NCBI GenBank assembly: GCA_030539275.1 | Contig: JAUNSK010000006.1 | Location: forward strand, 95,198 to 159,197 | Direction: 5' to 3' | Length of the DNA stretch: 64,000 nucleotides | From: Oscillospiraceae bacterium | GTDB taxonomy: Bacteria; Bacillota; Clostridia; Oscillospirales; Ruminococcaceae | Shown: positions 34,908 to 43,629 of the stretch, piece after piece | Layout: the number at the start of each line of letters is the position of its first letter | Numbering within the stretch: the first letter of the stretch is position 1 | Program-made: the position numbers and the translations under genes | The notes under the pieces: model-generated | Told to the model about the DNA's origin: nothing | What the model saw: only the letters and a program-made list of their open reading frames with translations | Database searches by the model: none

Positions 34908-37511
34908 ATGAACACTAACCGTGATATAATCGACAGCGTTGAAAAGCTCGAACAGGCACTTGAAAGAGTAAAAGCAGCTCAGAGAGAATTTGCAACATTT
35001 TCTCAGGAGCAGGTAGACAAAATTTTTAAGGCAGCCGCACTTGCAGCAAACAAAATGAGAATTCCGCTTGCAAAGCTTGCTGTTGAAGAAACCGGTATGG
35101 GAATAGTTGAAGATAAGGTTATCAAGAACAACTATGCAGCAGAGTACATTTACAACGCATATAAGGATACAAAGACATGCGGCGTTTTATCTGAAGATAA
35201 AGCATACGGAGTTAAGACTGTAGCTGAACCTATCGGTGTTATCGCTGCTGTTATTCCTACAACAAATCCTACATCCACAGCAATATTCAAAACAATGCTC
35301 GCACTTAAAACAAGAAATGGTATTATCATAAGCCCACATCCAAGAGCTAAGAACAGCACAATAGAAGCTGCAAGAATCGTTCTTGAAGCTGCTGTTGCAG
35401 CAGGTGCACCGGAAGGAATCATTGACTGGATCGACGTTCCTTCACTTGATATGACAAACCTTGTAATGAAGGAAGCAGATATAATTCTTGCAACCGGCGG
35501 ACCTGGAATGGTTAAGGCTGCTTATTCAAGCGGTAAGCCTGCACTCGGCGTTGGAGCAGGAAACACACCGGCAATCATCGATGATACTGCTGATATTCTT
35601 CTCGCTGTAAACTCAATCATTCATTCAAAGACATTTGATAATGGTATGATCTGTGCTTCAGAACAGTCAGTAATCGTTCTTGACAGCATTTACAAGAAGG
35701 TTAAGAAGGAATTCGCAGACAGAGGATGTTATATTCTTAATGACGAAGAAACTGAAAAGGTCAGAAAAACAATAATCATTAACGGCGCTCTTAACGCAAA
35801 GATCGTTGGTCAGTCAGCTTATAAGATAGCTAAGCTTGCAGGTGTAACTGTTCCTGAAACAGCTAAGATCCTTATTGGTGAAGTTACAAGTGTTGAACTG
35901 AGCGAAGAATTTGCTCACGAAAAGCTTTCACCGGTTCTTGCAATGTACAAGGCAAAGGATTTTGAAGATGCTCTCAGTAAGGCAGAAGTACTTGTTGCTG
36001 ACGGTGGTTATGGACATACATCAAGCGTATACCTCAACGCAATTACAGAAAAAGATAAGATCACTGAGTTCTCAAACAGAATGAAAACCTGTCGTATACT
36101 TGTTAATACACCTTCATCACACGGCGGTATCGGTGACCTTTACAACTTCAAACTTGCTCCTTCTCTTACACTCGGCTGCGGATCATGGGGCGGAAATTCA
36201 GTTTCTGAAAACGTTGGAGTCAAGCATCTGTTAAATATCAAGACAGTTGCTGAGAGGAGAGAGAATATGCTTTGGTTCAGAGCACCTGAAAAGGTTTATA
36301 TAAAGAAGGGCTGTCTGCCTGTAGCACTTGAGGAATTAAAGAATGTAATGGGTAAGAAAAAGGCATTTATCGTTACTGACTCATTCCTTTACAACAACGG
36401 ATATACAAAACCGATCACAGATAAACTTGATGAAATGGGAATAGTACATACAACATTCTTTGATGTTGCACCAGACCCATCACTTGCATCTGCTATGGAA
36501 GGCGCAGAAGCTATGAGAGCTTTCCAGCCAGACTGCATCATCGCAGTAGGCGGCGGTTCAGCTATGGATGCCGGCAAGATCATGTGGGTTCTCTACGAAC
36601 ATCCGGAAGCAGACTTCATGGATATGGCTATGCGTTTCATAGATATCAGAAAGAGAGTATACACATTCCCTAAGATGGGCGAAAAGGCTTACTTTATAGC
36701 AGTTCCTACATCAGCTGGTACAGGTTCTGAGGTTACTCCGTTCGCAGTTATCACTGACGAAAAAACAGGCGTTAAATATCCGCTTGCTGACTACGAACTC
36801 ATGCCTAAGATGGCTATCATTGATGCTGATATGATGATGGATGCTCCTAAGGGACTTACAGCAGCATCAGGTATCGACGCTGTTACTCACGCTCTCGAAG
36901 CATATGCTGCAATGCTTGCAACAGATTACACAGATGGTCTCGCACTCCGTTCACTCAAGATGATATTTGAATACCTTCCAAAGGCATATGACAACGGTCA
37001 GAATGATCCGATAGCACGTGAAAAGATGGCTAATGCGGCTACAATGGCAGGTATGGCATTTGCAAATGCATTCCTCGGTGTTTGTCACTCAATGGCTCAT
37101 AAACTCGGTGCTTTCTGGCATCTCCCTCACGGTGTTGCTAATGCACTTATGATCGACCATGTTATGAGATTCAACGCATGCGAATGTCCTATAAAGATGG
37201 GTACATTCTCACAGTATGATCATCCTCATACACTTGCACGCTATGCAGAAGTTGCAGATTACCTTGATGTAAAGGGTAAGAACGACGAAGAAAAGCTTGA
37301 GAACCTTATCGCTAAGATCGACGAACTCAAGGAGAAGGTTGGAATCAAGAAGACTATCAAAGAATATGGTATTGATGAAACAGCATTCCTCGCTCGTCTT
37401 GATGAAATGACTGAACAGGCATTTGATGACCAGTGCACAGGTGCTAACCCAAGATATCCTCTTATGAGCGAAATCAAGGAAATGTATCTTAAGGCTTACT
37501 ACGGCAATTAA
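34908..37511 (+). CDS. adhE: Bifunctional acetaldehyde-CoA / alcohol dehydrogenase AdhE
   Basis: An 867-residue fusion of the usual AdhE length, ATG 34908 behind TGGAGG. The N-terminal half (1-440) is an aldehyde dehydrogenase: the cofactor segment IPTTNPTSTAIFKT, ATGGPGMVKAAYSSGKPA, and the catalytic Cys in NGMICASEQSV (about residue 248). The C-terminal half (450-867) is an iron-dependent alcohol dehydrogenase. It has the NAD loop VGGGSAMDAGK, the segment TSAGTGSEVTPFAVI, and metal-binding His residues in GVCHSMAHKLGAFWHLPHG. It converts acetyl-CoA to ethanol in two NADH-using steps, reoxidising NADH in fermentation. Codon use is strongly biased toward frequent codons, as expected for an abundant protein. 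Regulation by Rex is likely. Confidence 0.96.
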   Translation: MNTNRDIIDSVEKLEQALERVKAAQREFATFSQEQVDKIFKAAALAANKMRIPLAKLAVEETGMGIVEDKVIKNNYAAEYIYNAYKDTKTCGVLSEDKAYGVKTVAEPIGVIAAVIPTTNPTSTAIFKTMLALKTRNGIIISPHPRAKNSTIEAARIVLEAAVAAGAPEGIIDWIDVPSLDMTNLVMKEADIILATGGPGMVKAAYSSGKPALGVGAGNTPAIIDDTADILLAVNSIIHSKTFDNGMICASEQSVIVLDSIYKKVKKEFADRGCYILNDEETEKVRKTIIINGALNAKIVGQSAYKIAKLAGVTVPETAKILIGEVTSVELSEEFAHEKLSPVLAMYKAKDFEDALSKAEVLVADGGYGHTSSVYLNAITEKDKITEFSNRMKTCRILVNTPSSHGGIGDLYNFKLAPSLTLGCGSWGGNSVSENVGVKHLLNIKTVAERRENMLWFRAPEKVYIKKGCLPVALEELKNVMGKKKAFIVTDSFLYNNGYTKPITDKLDEMGIVHTTFFDVAPDPSLASAMEGAEAMRAFQPDCIIAVGGGSAMDAGKIMWVLYEHPEADFMDMAMRFIDIRKRVYTFPKMGEKAYFIAVPTSAGTGSEVTPFAVITDEKTGVKYPLADYELMPKMAIIDADMMMDAPKGLTAASGIDAVTHALEAYAAMLATDYTDGLALRSLKMIFEYLPKAYDNGQNDPIAREKMANAATMAGMAFANAFLGVCHSMAHKLGAFWHLPHGVANALMIDHVMRFNACECPIKMGTFSQYDHPHTLARYAEVADYLDVKGKNDEEKLENLIAKIDELKEKVGIKKTIKEYGIDETAFLARLDEMTEQAFDDQCTGANPRYPLMSEIKEMYLKAYYGN

Positions 37512-37518
37512 TTGAACC

Positions 37519-37557
37519 TTTCGTATCAGTCATGAATCGGTCATGGCTGATACGAAA
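37519..37557 (+). other. Long hairpin after adhE without a U-tract
   Basis: TTTCGTATCAGTCATGA pairs with TCATGGCTGATACGAAA (17 bp, one G-U) around atcgg. It is followed by AAAATC, so it is not a classical terminator. It may stabilise the adhE mRNA 3' end or help the terminator 60 bp downstream. Confidence 0.55.
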
Positions 37558-37582
37558 ATCATTAACCTATATAACTTATACA

Positions 37583-37632
37583 AAAAGGAACCGGATATCC
37601 ACTCAAAAAAAGTGGTTTCCGGTTTCTTTTTT
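37583..37632 (+). terminator. Terminator downstream of adhE
   Basis: AAGGAACCGG..ATCCACT pairs with AGTGG..TTCCGGTTTCTT with a small internal loop, then a T-run (TTTTTT). Confidence 0.7.
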
Positions 37633-37702
37633 AATATTCTACGGATAGTAGATTGAAATTCAGGTCAGATCAGGCTATAATAATAAAGGCGGAGGTGAAA
37701 AT

Positions 37703-38296
37703 ATGGATTGCATTAAAGTCGGCCGGCTTATACATAGTCTCAGAACAGAAAAATCAATGACTCAGAAACAACTTGCACAGCTTATGAATATCAGTGACAA
37801 AACAGTATCAAAATGGGAGCGAGGACTTGGTTGTCCCGATGTTTCACTGCTGGCGGAATTGTCCGTCATTCTTGGTACAAATATTGAAAAGATCCTTTCG
37901 GGGACTCTTGATGAAAAAGAAACAGATGGAGGAAATATGAATAAAATAAAATTTTATATATGTCCTGGCTGCAAAAATATTATAACAGCCACTTCAGATG
38001 CCGAAATATCATGCTGCTCCAGAAAACTGACAGCATCAGATGCAAAACAGGCAGATGAAAAACATAAACTCAACATAGATACAATAGAAGATGATTTCTA
38101 CATTACTTTTGATCATGAAATGAAAAAAGATCATTACCTGAATTTTTTCGCTTATGTTTCATACGATAAAATGCTTCTTGTAAAACTCTATCCTGAACAG
38201 GGAAGCGAGATCAGATTTCCAAAACTCTATGGCGGAAAACTGTATTACGGATGTTCTGAACATGGTTTATTTGTTCAGGACTGCAAAGATATCTGA
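37703..38296 (+). CDS. XRE regulator fused to a desulfoferrodoxin/superoxide-reductase-like domain
   Basis: A 197-residue protein, ATG 37703 behind GGAGGTG. Residues 1-65 are an XRE helix-turn-helix (MTQKQLAQLMNISDKTVSKW). Residues 80-110 hold a possible metal knuckle, CPGCKNII with a later CC pair. Residues 130-195 (DHEMKKDHYLNFFAYVSYDK, followed by LVKLYPEQGSEIRFPKL and YYGCSEHGLF) resemble the neelaredoxin/desulfoferrodoxin fold. In superoxide reductase the iron ligands are four His and one Cys. Here the pattern D-H-x-M, D-H-Y, C-x-x-H-G retains several. The combination suggests a redox- or oxygen-responsive regulator, fitting its place between adhE and an oxygen-sensitive hydrogenase. Iron binding is inferred only. 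Confidence 0.7.
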   Translation: MDCIKVGRLIHSLRTEKSMTQKQLAQLMNISDKTVSKWERGLGCPDVSLLAELSVILGTNIEKILSGTLDEKETDGGNMNKIKFYICPGCKNIITATSDAEISCCSRKLTASDAKQADEKHKLNIDTIEDDFYITFDHEMKKDHYLNFFAYVSYDKMLLVKLYPEQGSEIRFPKLYGGKLYYGCSEHGLFVQDCKDI

Positions 38297-38300
38297 TTTC

Positions 38301-38339
38301 AAGACCGGATGATCATTTTCTTTATGGTCGTCCGGTCTT
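38301..38339 (+). terminator. Hairpin after the XRE gene, weak terminator
   Basis: AAGACCGGATGATCA pairs with TGGTCGTCCGGTCTT (two G-U) around ttttcttta, followed only by CATTAAATATTT. A real hairpin, but the tail is poor in T. Confidence 0.5.
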
Positions 38340-38378
38340 CATTAAATATTTGCCATGCATATATGCAGTTTATTACTA

Positions 38379-38407
38379 TTGACATTCATCTCCGAAAGTG
38401 TTATACT
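38379..38407 (+). promoter_or_regulatory. Consensus promoter of the [FeFe] hydrogenase gene
   Basis: TTGACA (38379-38384), 17 bp, TATACT (38402-38407), 55 bp before the start codon. A palindrome overlaps the -10. Confidence 0.75.
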
Positions 38408-38415
38408 TATAACGA
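38398..38415 (+). promoter_or_regulatory. Candidate Rex operator over the hydrogenase promoter
   Basis: GTGTTATACTTATAACGA contains the inverted repeat GTTATA-CT-TATAAC and agrees with TTGTTAAnnnnTTAACAA at 10 of 14 defined positions. It covers the -10 element, as the adhE site does. Confidence 0.45.
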
Positions 38416-38461
38416 TAAAATAATATCGATAAAAGAATAACATTATTTATGGAGGCGCTCT

Positions 38462-39901
38462 ATGAAAAAATTTGATACACAAGTACAATACTTGAAATAC
38501 AAAATATTAAGAGATGTAGCAAAGCATGCCTTTGATGATCAGCTTATCAACTGCTATACAGATATTCCGAAATCAATCGTCAAGGGACCTAACTCTACAA
38601 TGAGATGCTGCATATACAAAGAGAGAGCAATAGTAGAAGAACGTGTAAATCTTGCTCTGGGCGGCCATAAAGAAAATCCTAATGTAATAGAAGTTATTGA
38701 TATTGCATGTGATGAATGTCCTGTCAGCGGTTATATAGTAACTGATTCATGCAGAGGCTGTATAGCTCACAGATGTGAAGATGCATGCAGCAGGGGAGCA
38801 ATTTCATTCGATTCAAACCAGAAGGCTACTATAGACAAGGAAAAATGTATAGAATGCGGAAAATGTGCTTCTGTCTGTCCTTACAGTGCGATTACATCAC
38901 ACAAGAGACCTTGTGAAAGAGCGTGCAAGGTAAAAGCAATAAGCAGAAATAAAGAAACTCAGTGTGCACAGATAAATAATGACAAATGTATAGCATGCGG
39001 TGCATGTGTATATCAGTGTCCGTTCGGAGCAGTTATGGATAAGTCATATATAGTTGATGTTATAGACATGCTCAGGAAAAGTGACAGCAACAAGAAATAC
39101 AAGGTATATGCACTGGTTGCTCCGTCAATCTCAAGTCAGTTTATATACGCAAAGCTAGGTCAGGTTGTAAGCGCGATCAAGGAGCTCGGCTTCTTTACAG
39201 TTATTGAAGCAGCACTTGGTGCTGATATGGTAGCGTATGCAGAGGCAAAAGAGCTGACTGAAAAGGGATTCCTTACAAGCTCATGCTGCCCGGCGTTTGT
39301 AGACTACATAGAAAAACAGTTCCCGGATATGAAAGATAAGATATCACATAATCTTTCACCTATGGCTACAATAGCACAGTACATAAAAGAAAATGAACCG
39401 GACTGCAAAATAGTATTTATAGGACCATGTACTGCTAAGAAGATGGAAATCCAGAAAGAGCGTGTCAGCAAATATGTTGACAGTGTGCTTACATTTGAAG
39501 AGCTTCAGGCACTTATTGACAGTAAGGATATTGATTTAAGCGTTATGGAAGAGGATAAACTTGATAATGCATCATACTACGGAAGAATCTTTGCAAGAAG
39601 CGGCGGTCTCGCAGCAGCTGTAGAACAGGCACTTAAGGAACACGAAATAACAGACTTTGATTACAAACCAATTTCCTGTGACGGAATAGATGCATGCAGA
39701 TCTGCACTCCTCAGAGCTTCAAAAAATGTCCTTCCGAACAATTTTATTGAAGGAATGGCCTGCCAGGGCGGATGTATCGGCGGTGCCGGATGTCTGACTC
39801 ACGAAGCGAAGGACAAAGCACAGGTTGATGCTTACGGCAAGGAAGCACTTGAACAGACTATAACAGGAGCTATTGGTACTCTTGTAAATAAAAATAAATA
39901 A
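38462..39901 (+). CDS. Monomeric [FeFe] hydrogenase, group-B-like
   Basis: A 479-residue protein, ATG 38462 behind GGAGG. The N-terminal 185 residues are rich in iron-sulfur ligands: CDECPVSGYIV...CRGCIAHRCEDAC, then ferredoxin-type CIECGKCASVCPY and CIACGACVYQCPF. The C-terminal H-cluster domain carries the three catalytic motifs. L1 is TSSCCPAF, L2 is GPCTAKKME and L3 is GMACQGGCIGGAG. The L1 form with CCPAF in place of CCPxW is typical of the group B (ancestral-type) [FeFe] hydrogenases found in clostridia and ruminococci, which are less studied than group A. It probably handles electrons between ferredoxin and H2. HydE, needed for H-cluster assembly, is encoded at 47745; HydF and HydG are not in the window. 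Confidence 0.9.
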   Translation: MKKFDTQVQYLKYKILRDVAKHAFDDQLINCYTDIPKSIVKGPNSTMRCCIYKERAIVEERVNLALGGHKENPNVIEVIDIACDECPVSGYIVTDSCRGCIAHRCEDACSRGAISFDSNQKATIDKEKCIECGKCASVCPYSAITSHKRPCERACKVKAISRNKETQCAQINNDKCIACGACVYQCPFGAVMDKSYIVDVIDMLRKSDSNKKYKVYALVAPSISSQFIYAKLGQVVSAIKELGFFTVIEAALGADMVAYAEAKELTEKGFLTSSCCPAFVDYIEKQFPDMKDKISHNLSPMATIAQYIKENEPDCKIVFIGPCTAKKMEIQKERVSKYVDSVLTFEELQALIDSKDIDLSVMEEDKLDNASYYGRIFARSGGLAAAVEQALKEHEITDFDYKPISCDGIDACRSALLRASKNVLPNNFIEGMACQGGCIGGAGCLTHEAKDKAQVDAYGKEALEQTITGAIGTLVNKNK

Positions 39902-39928
39902 AAGTCAGAAAAAAATATAATATAGAGC

Positions 39929-39968
39929 AGGCTGTAACGGACAATCCGTTACAGCTTGTTTTATTTTG
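39929..39968 (+). terminator. Terminator after the hydrogenase gene
   Basis: GCTGTAACGGA pairs with TCCGTTACAGC around caa, followed by TTGTTTTATTTTG. Confidence 0.75.
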
Positions 39969-40170
39969 TCCATGATGTGAATATATTTTATAGTACAGCA
40001 ATTCCAACATTTTTTTTGAAAAAGTTATGTTATATTCTTAAAGGATAATTATTACAGGCTGATTACAATAATGCTGAAATAATGTCATATTGTTTACAAA
40101 GCTTACAAAATAATTATTCCGGATACTATTAACATATCTGCCGGAATACTGACAGATGGAAAGAGGTATT

Positions 40171-40932
40171 ATGAACATATTCAGAAAAACAAGAAAGAGT
40201 ATTTCTGTTATAACCGGAGTTATAACAGGGGCCGCAGTATTTGCAGTAACAATAACTGCCATGACAGACAGCAGTTCGATCAAAAATGATGATATTACTT
40301 TCAGTCCTGCTGCCGTTTATGAGACAAGCACAGACACCGCAGAAATTACACATAAAGTTACATACACGACAAAGAAAACAACAGTCTCCGCAAAAGCCAT
40401 GAGAACCGAAAAAACGACCACAGCTGAAACTACAGCGTCAGAAATACTTACTTTACAGCCTGCTGAAAGTGATGAAACAGAAACCCGGCAGCCTGACACT
40501 GCAGAAGATATACCGCAGCAGGATGAACCATGCGAAGTGATCTGTTATGAAGAACAGCCTGAACCACCGGAAGTACAGTTATGCTGTGATCAGCAGAGCC
40601 AGGAGCAGCCGGTACAGGAGAACACACTTTCTCTGCTTGGAACGTTCGAGTCTACTGCATACACATGGACCGGTTGCACATGTGCCTCAGGAAACTATCC
40701 GTATACCTGCAAAAATATAGACGGAATAAACTACAGAAGCGTAGCTGTAGATACCAGTATAATTCCGCTTGGAACACGTCTGTATATTGATGCCGGGGAT
40801 TACAGCGGATATGTAGTTGCTGAGGACACAGGCGGGTGCATTTATGGATACATAATGGATGTGTATATGGACAGCTATAATGAATGTATAAACTGGGGAC
40901 GAAGAAATATTACAGTATATACAGTTGTATAA
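40171..40932 (+). CDS. Secreted 3D-domain (MltA/Sps-like) cell-wall protein
   Basis: A 253-residue protein. I choose ATG 40171, six bases after GAGG, over the ATG at 40156. Residues 1-35 are a signal or anchor (MNIFRKTRKS then a hydrophobic span). Residues 45-160 form a low-complexity Thr/Glu/Pro/Gln linker suited to crossing the cell wall. Residues 160-253 are a 3D domain (PF06725): FESTAYTWTG, then VAVDTSIIPLGTRLYI, AEDTGG and IMDVYM, with the three conserved Asp. Such domains occur in lytic transglycosylase-like enzymes and Rpf/YabE-type proteins and are thought to cleave peptidoglycan glycan strands. The gene is monocistronic and ends at a terminator. Confidence 0.82.
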   Translation: MNIFRKTRKSISVITGVITGAAVFAVTITAMTDSSSIKNDDITFSPAAVYETSTDTAEITHKVTYTTKKTTVSAKAMRTEKTTTAETTASEILTLQPAESDETETRQPDTAEDIPQQDEPCEVICYEEQPEPPEVQLCCDQQSQEQPVQENTLSLLGTFESTAYTWTGCTCASGNYPYTCKNIDGINYRSVAVDTSIIPLGTRLYIDAGDYSGYVVAEDTGGCIYGYIMDVYMDSYNECINWGRRNITVYTVV

Positions 40933-40944
40933 TATCATGACATG

Positions 40945-40972
40945 CAGGCACATTAAATGTGCCTGTTTTTTT
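40945..40972 (+). terminator. Terminator after the 3D-domain gene
   Basis: CAGGCACA pairs with TGTGCCTG around ttaaa, followed by TTTTTTT. Confidence 0.8.
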
Positions 40973-40982
40973 ATCAAAGAAA

Positions 40983-41011
40983 TTGACATTTCTTTGATAA
41001 CAAGCTATAAT
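40983..41011 (+). promoter_or_regulatory. Consensus promoter of the 41067 gene
   Basis: TTGACA (40983-40988), 17 bp, TATAAT (41006-41011). One of three fully consensus-like promoters in the window. Confidence 0.8.
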
Positions 41012-41066
41012 TAAAGTGTTTGAATTAATTTTATTTACTAAAAATCTATATAAAAAGGAGATTCTT

Positions 41067-42731
41067 ATGCCAAAAACGTCGAAAATATTGGATCCGGAAA
41101 ACAATATTTTAGTCAGGATCAAAAAACTGAATCTAAAAAGATTTGTTCGTCCGGCTGCCAGAATACTCAGTTGTGCGGGAATACTTCTCACCTTTGCCGT
41201 TGTATTATATTATATTCTTTATCCGGCAAGAGGCGAGTTTCATGCTGACTGTACAGATACACTTATGTGGGCTGTAGCTTCACATGAGTCAGGACAGATC
41301 ATAAGCGATACTTTTAATTACGCTTGTTTTCTTCCGTTCGGAGGACAGCTTCTTATGCTGCCGTTTATCAATGCATTCGGAGGAGGAATAATAACACATA
41401 CGATAGGAATGTGCCTGTTCCTTCTGATCTTCTCGGTTTCACTTATCATGCTCACACGCGCTATGAAATGGAATATAACATGGACTTTCATAACAACCTT
41501 TTCTTTGCTTCTTACAGTCTGTACAAGTGAAAAACTACGTGAAATCTTCTGGGGGCACATTATTTACTACAGCCTGGGAATTCTGTTCATGCTTATAGGA
41601 CTTAACCTTGTTTTTAAAGTTCTTGAAAACTCAGAAAATATTAAAAAAAATAAACTGAAGCTTATAATTTATACGGTTGTACTCTTTGTGTGGTTCACAC
41701 TCTGCTCTTTAAATCAGCTTGAATCATTTACAATATTTGTAGTACCTGCTGCTGCCGGAGTTCTCGGAGAAGCATTCTTTTCTTACAGTGAAAAAGTCAA
41801 ATGCCGTAAAAACGCTGTATCTGTAATTCTTTTTGTCATAATAGCAATAGCTGCAGGATTAGGTTACATACTTGGTTCAAAGATAATAGGTGACAATGTT
41901 GCAGGATACGCAACAGCATTCTCAAACTTTTCTGAAATGGCAAAATGGAATGAAAATTTACACACATTCTTTACTGCCTGGCTTTCTCTTCTCGGCGTTA
42001 CAATAAAACAAAATCAGCCTATTGCTGACTTTACCGGAATGATTACTCTTATCAGGATCATTTACGGCTTCATTCTGATAGTAGCACCTTTCATTATTAC
42101 ATTCAAGTTTAAAAAACAGTCAAGACCTGTCAGAATTCTTATCATTACTCACTGGACAATGACCGCTTTAATTATGATGGGTTATGTTTTCGGACTTCTT
42201 TCAGCAGCAAACTGGAGACTTAGTCCTATTATCTGCACCTCAGTGCTTATGACTGTTGCTTTGTGTCAATGGATCTATACAAATACTTCTTTTAAAAGAA
42301 ATATCGCAATCATGCTCATCCCTATGATGATAATATGCTGTGTATCTGTTGTTGACATTCTTAAAATGCATACTAAAGAAAGAACAAATGTTCATCTTTA
42401 CAGACTCATGGAAGTGCTTGAAAATAATGATCTTACATATGGTTATGCAACTTTCTGGAATGCAAACTGCATCACAGTATTGTCAAATGAGCAGGTAAAA
42501 GTCAGAAATATTGCTGTCAGCGATATGGGAGACTGCACCAAATCCATGTACCAGTCAGATGAAAACTGGTATAAGGACCAGCCAGGACAAGAAAATTATT
42601 TCATTATACTGACTCAGGATGAGCTCAGCAAGGTTAATACCAATGCTTATCCGATAATCAGTGATGCACAAGATATATATTATTGCGGTAATTATGCTAT
42701 AGCTGTATTTAATCATAATATTTTTTCTTAG
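41067..42731 (+). CDS. Multi-pass membrane protein, possible GT-C glycosyltransferase
   Basis: A 554-residue protein starting at ATG 41067 behind AAAGGAG; the in-frame extension to 41016 lacks a ribosome site. About 11 membrane spans are predicted. The first external loop has FHADCTDTLMWAVASHESG, with acidic residues where GT-C enzymes keep their catalytic Asp. A soluble domain of about 90 residues closes the protein (MEVLENNDLTYGYATFWNAN, then LSNEQVKVRNIAVSD). It belongs to a poorly described group of ruminococcal membrane proteins; I cannot assign a substrate. It is followed 11 bp later by the rlmA-like gene, so the two are probably cotranscribed. Confidence 0.6.
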   Translation: MPKTSKILDPENNILVRIKKLNLKRFVRPAARILSCAGILLTFAVVLYYILYPARGEFHADCTDTLMWAVASHESGQIISDTFNYACFLPFGGQLLMLPFINAFGGGIITHTIGMCLFLLIFSVSLIMLTRAMKWNITWTFITTFSLLLTVCTSEKLREIFWGHIIYYSLGILFMLIGLNLVFKVLENSENIKKNKLKLIIYTVVLFVWFTLCSLNQLESFTIFVVPAAAGVLGEAFFSYSEKVKCRKNAVSVILFVIIAIAAGLGYILGSKIIGDNVAGYATAFSNFSEMAKWNENLHTFFTAWLSLLGVTIKQNQPIADFTGMITLIRIIYGFILIVAPFIITFKFKKQSRPVRILIITHWTMTALIMMGYVFGLLSAANWRLSPIICTSVLMTVALCQWIYTNTSFKRNIAIMLIPMMIICCVSVVDILKMHTKERTNVHLYRLMEVLENNDLTYGYATFWNANCITVLSNEQVKVRNIAVSDMGDCTKSMYQSDENWYKDQPGQENYFIILTQDELSKVNTNAYPIISDAQDIYYCGNYAIAVFNHNIFS

Positions 42732-42742
42732 GAGGTTAATCC

Positions 42743-43564
42743 GTGATAAATTTTTCCTGTCCTGTATGCTCTGAGATTCTGAGCCGTGACAACAATACAA
42801 TGAAGTGTTCAAACGGGCATTCATATGATATTTCTAAACGCGGTTACATCAATCTTCTTATGTCACAAAAAAGACATGACAGACAGCATGGTGATGACAA
42901 AATAATGGTGAGGGCAAGAAGAAATTTTCTTGAGAATAATTATTACAGCGGTCTCAGACAAGCTGTTGCACAAACAGTATGTGAACTCAGCAGCCCCGGC
43001 AGCATAATTTTTGATGCCGGCTGCGGAGAGTGCTATTACACAGAATATATTCACAGGCAGCTTGATAACAAAAAAACAGATCATAGTATTTTTGCAGTGG
43101 ATATTTCAAAAAATGCACTTGATCTTTCCGGCAAGCGCTGTCAGGATATCAATCGTGCAGTTGCAAGCGTATTTAATATTCCGATGTCTGATAATTCATG
43201 TGACATCCTTCTCAGCATTTTTGCTCCGTACTGCGGGGAAGAGTTTCTCCGTGTTCTGAAGCCTAATGGATTCTTTATTCAGGTAATACCGCTCGAAGAT
43301 CATTTGTTTGAACTTAAAAAAGCAGTTTATGAGCGTCCGTACAAAAATGAAGTAGCAAAATACAGTCTTGACGGCTTTACCTTTGTAAGAGAACAGCAGG
43401 TCAGAGGTAAAACAGATATTGGATGCAACGAGGATATTAAGAATCTGTTTATGATGACACCGTACTTTTATAAAACCAGTACAAGTGATTTTCACAAGCT
43501 TGATCAAATTGATAAAATGACGGTTGAAACCGAATTTGCAGTTCTGCTGTACAAAAAAATCTGA
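42743..43564 (+). CDS. rlmA: 23S rRNA (guanine-N1)-methyltransferase RlmA-like
   Basis: A 273-residue protein starting at the GTG at 42743, behind AGGAGG. An N-terminal zinc ribbon (FSCPVCSEILS, then MKCSNGHSYDISKRGYINLL) is followed by a basic linker (MSQKRHDRQHGDDKIMVRAR). The SAM-binding domain follows, with motif I as IFDAGCGECYYTEYI and the motif II Asp in FAVDISKNAL. This order is diagnostic of the RlmA family, which methylates G745 or G748 of 23S rRNA in the peptide exit tunnel. In Gram-positives the RlmA(II) form (TlrB) modifies G748 and can affect tylosin sensitivity. Which base is modified here cannot be read from sequence. Confidence 0.9.
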   Translation: MINFSCPVCSEILSRDNNTMKCSNGHSYDISKRGYINLLMSQKRHDRQHGDDKIMVRARRNFLENNYYSGLRQAVAQTVCELSSPGSIIFDAGCGECYYTEYIHRQLDNKKTDHSIFAVDISKNALDLSGKRCQDINRAVASVFNIPMSDNSCDILLSIFAPYCGEEFLRVLKPNGFFIQVIPLEDHLFELKKAVYERPYKNEVAKYSLDGFTFVREQQVRGKTDIGCNEDIKNLFMMTPYFYKTSTSDFHKLDQIDKMTVETEFAVLLYKKI

Positions 43565-43573
43565 TTAATAAAA

Positions 43574-43619
43574 AAACAGGCTGTACCTGAGAATATTGAA
43601 TCTCAGGTACAGCCTGTTT
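43574..43619. terminator. Bidirectional terminator, 19-bp perfect stem
   Basis: AAACAGGCTGTACCTGAGA pairs with TCTCAGGTACAGCCTGTTT around atattgaa, with A-run and T-containing flanks. It lies between the convergent rlmA and phosphofructokinase genes. Confidence 0.85.
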
Positions 43620-43629
43620 ATGAATATAA

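Noticed and set aside
37519-37557. Hairpin after adhE as its terminator
   Set aside because: The strong stem lacks any T-run; a better terminator lies at 37583-37632.
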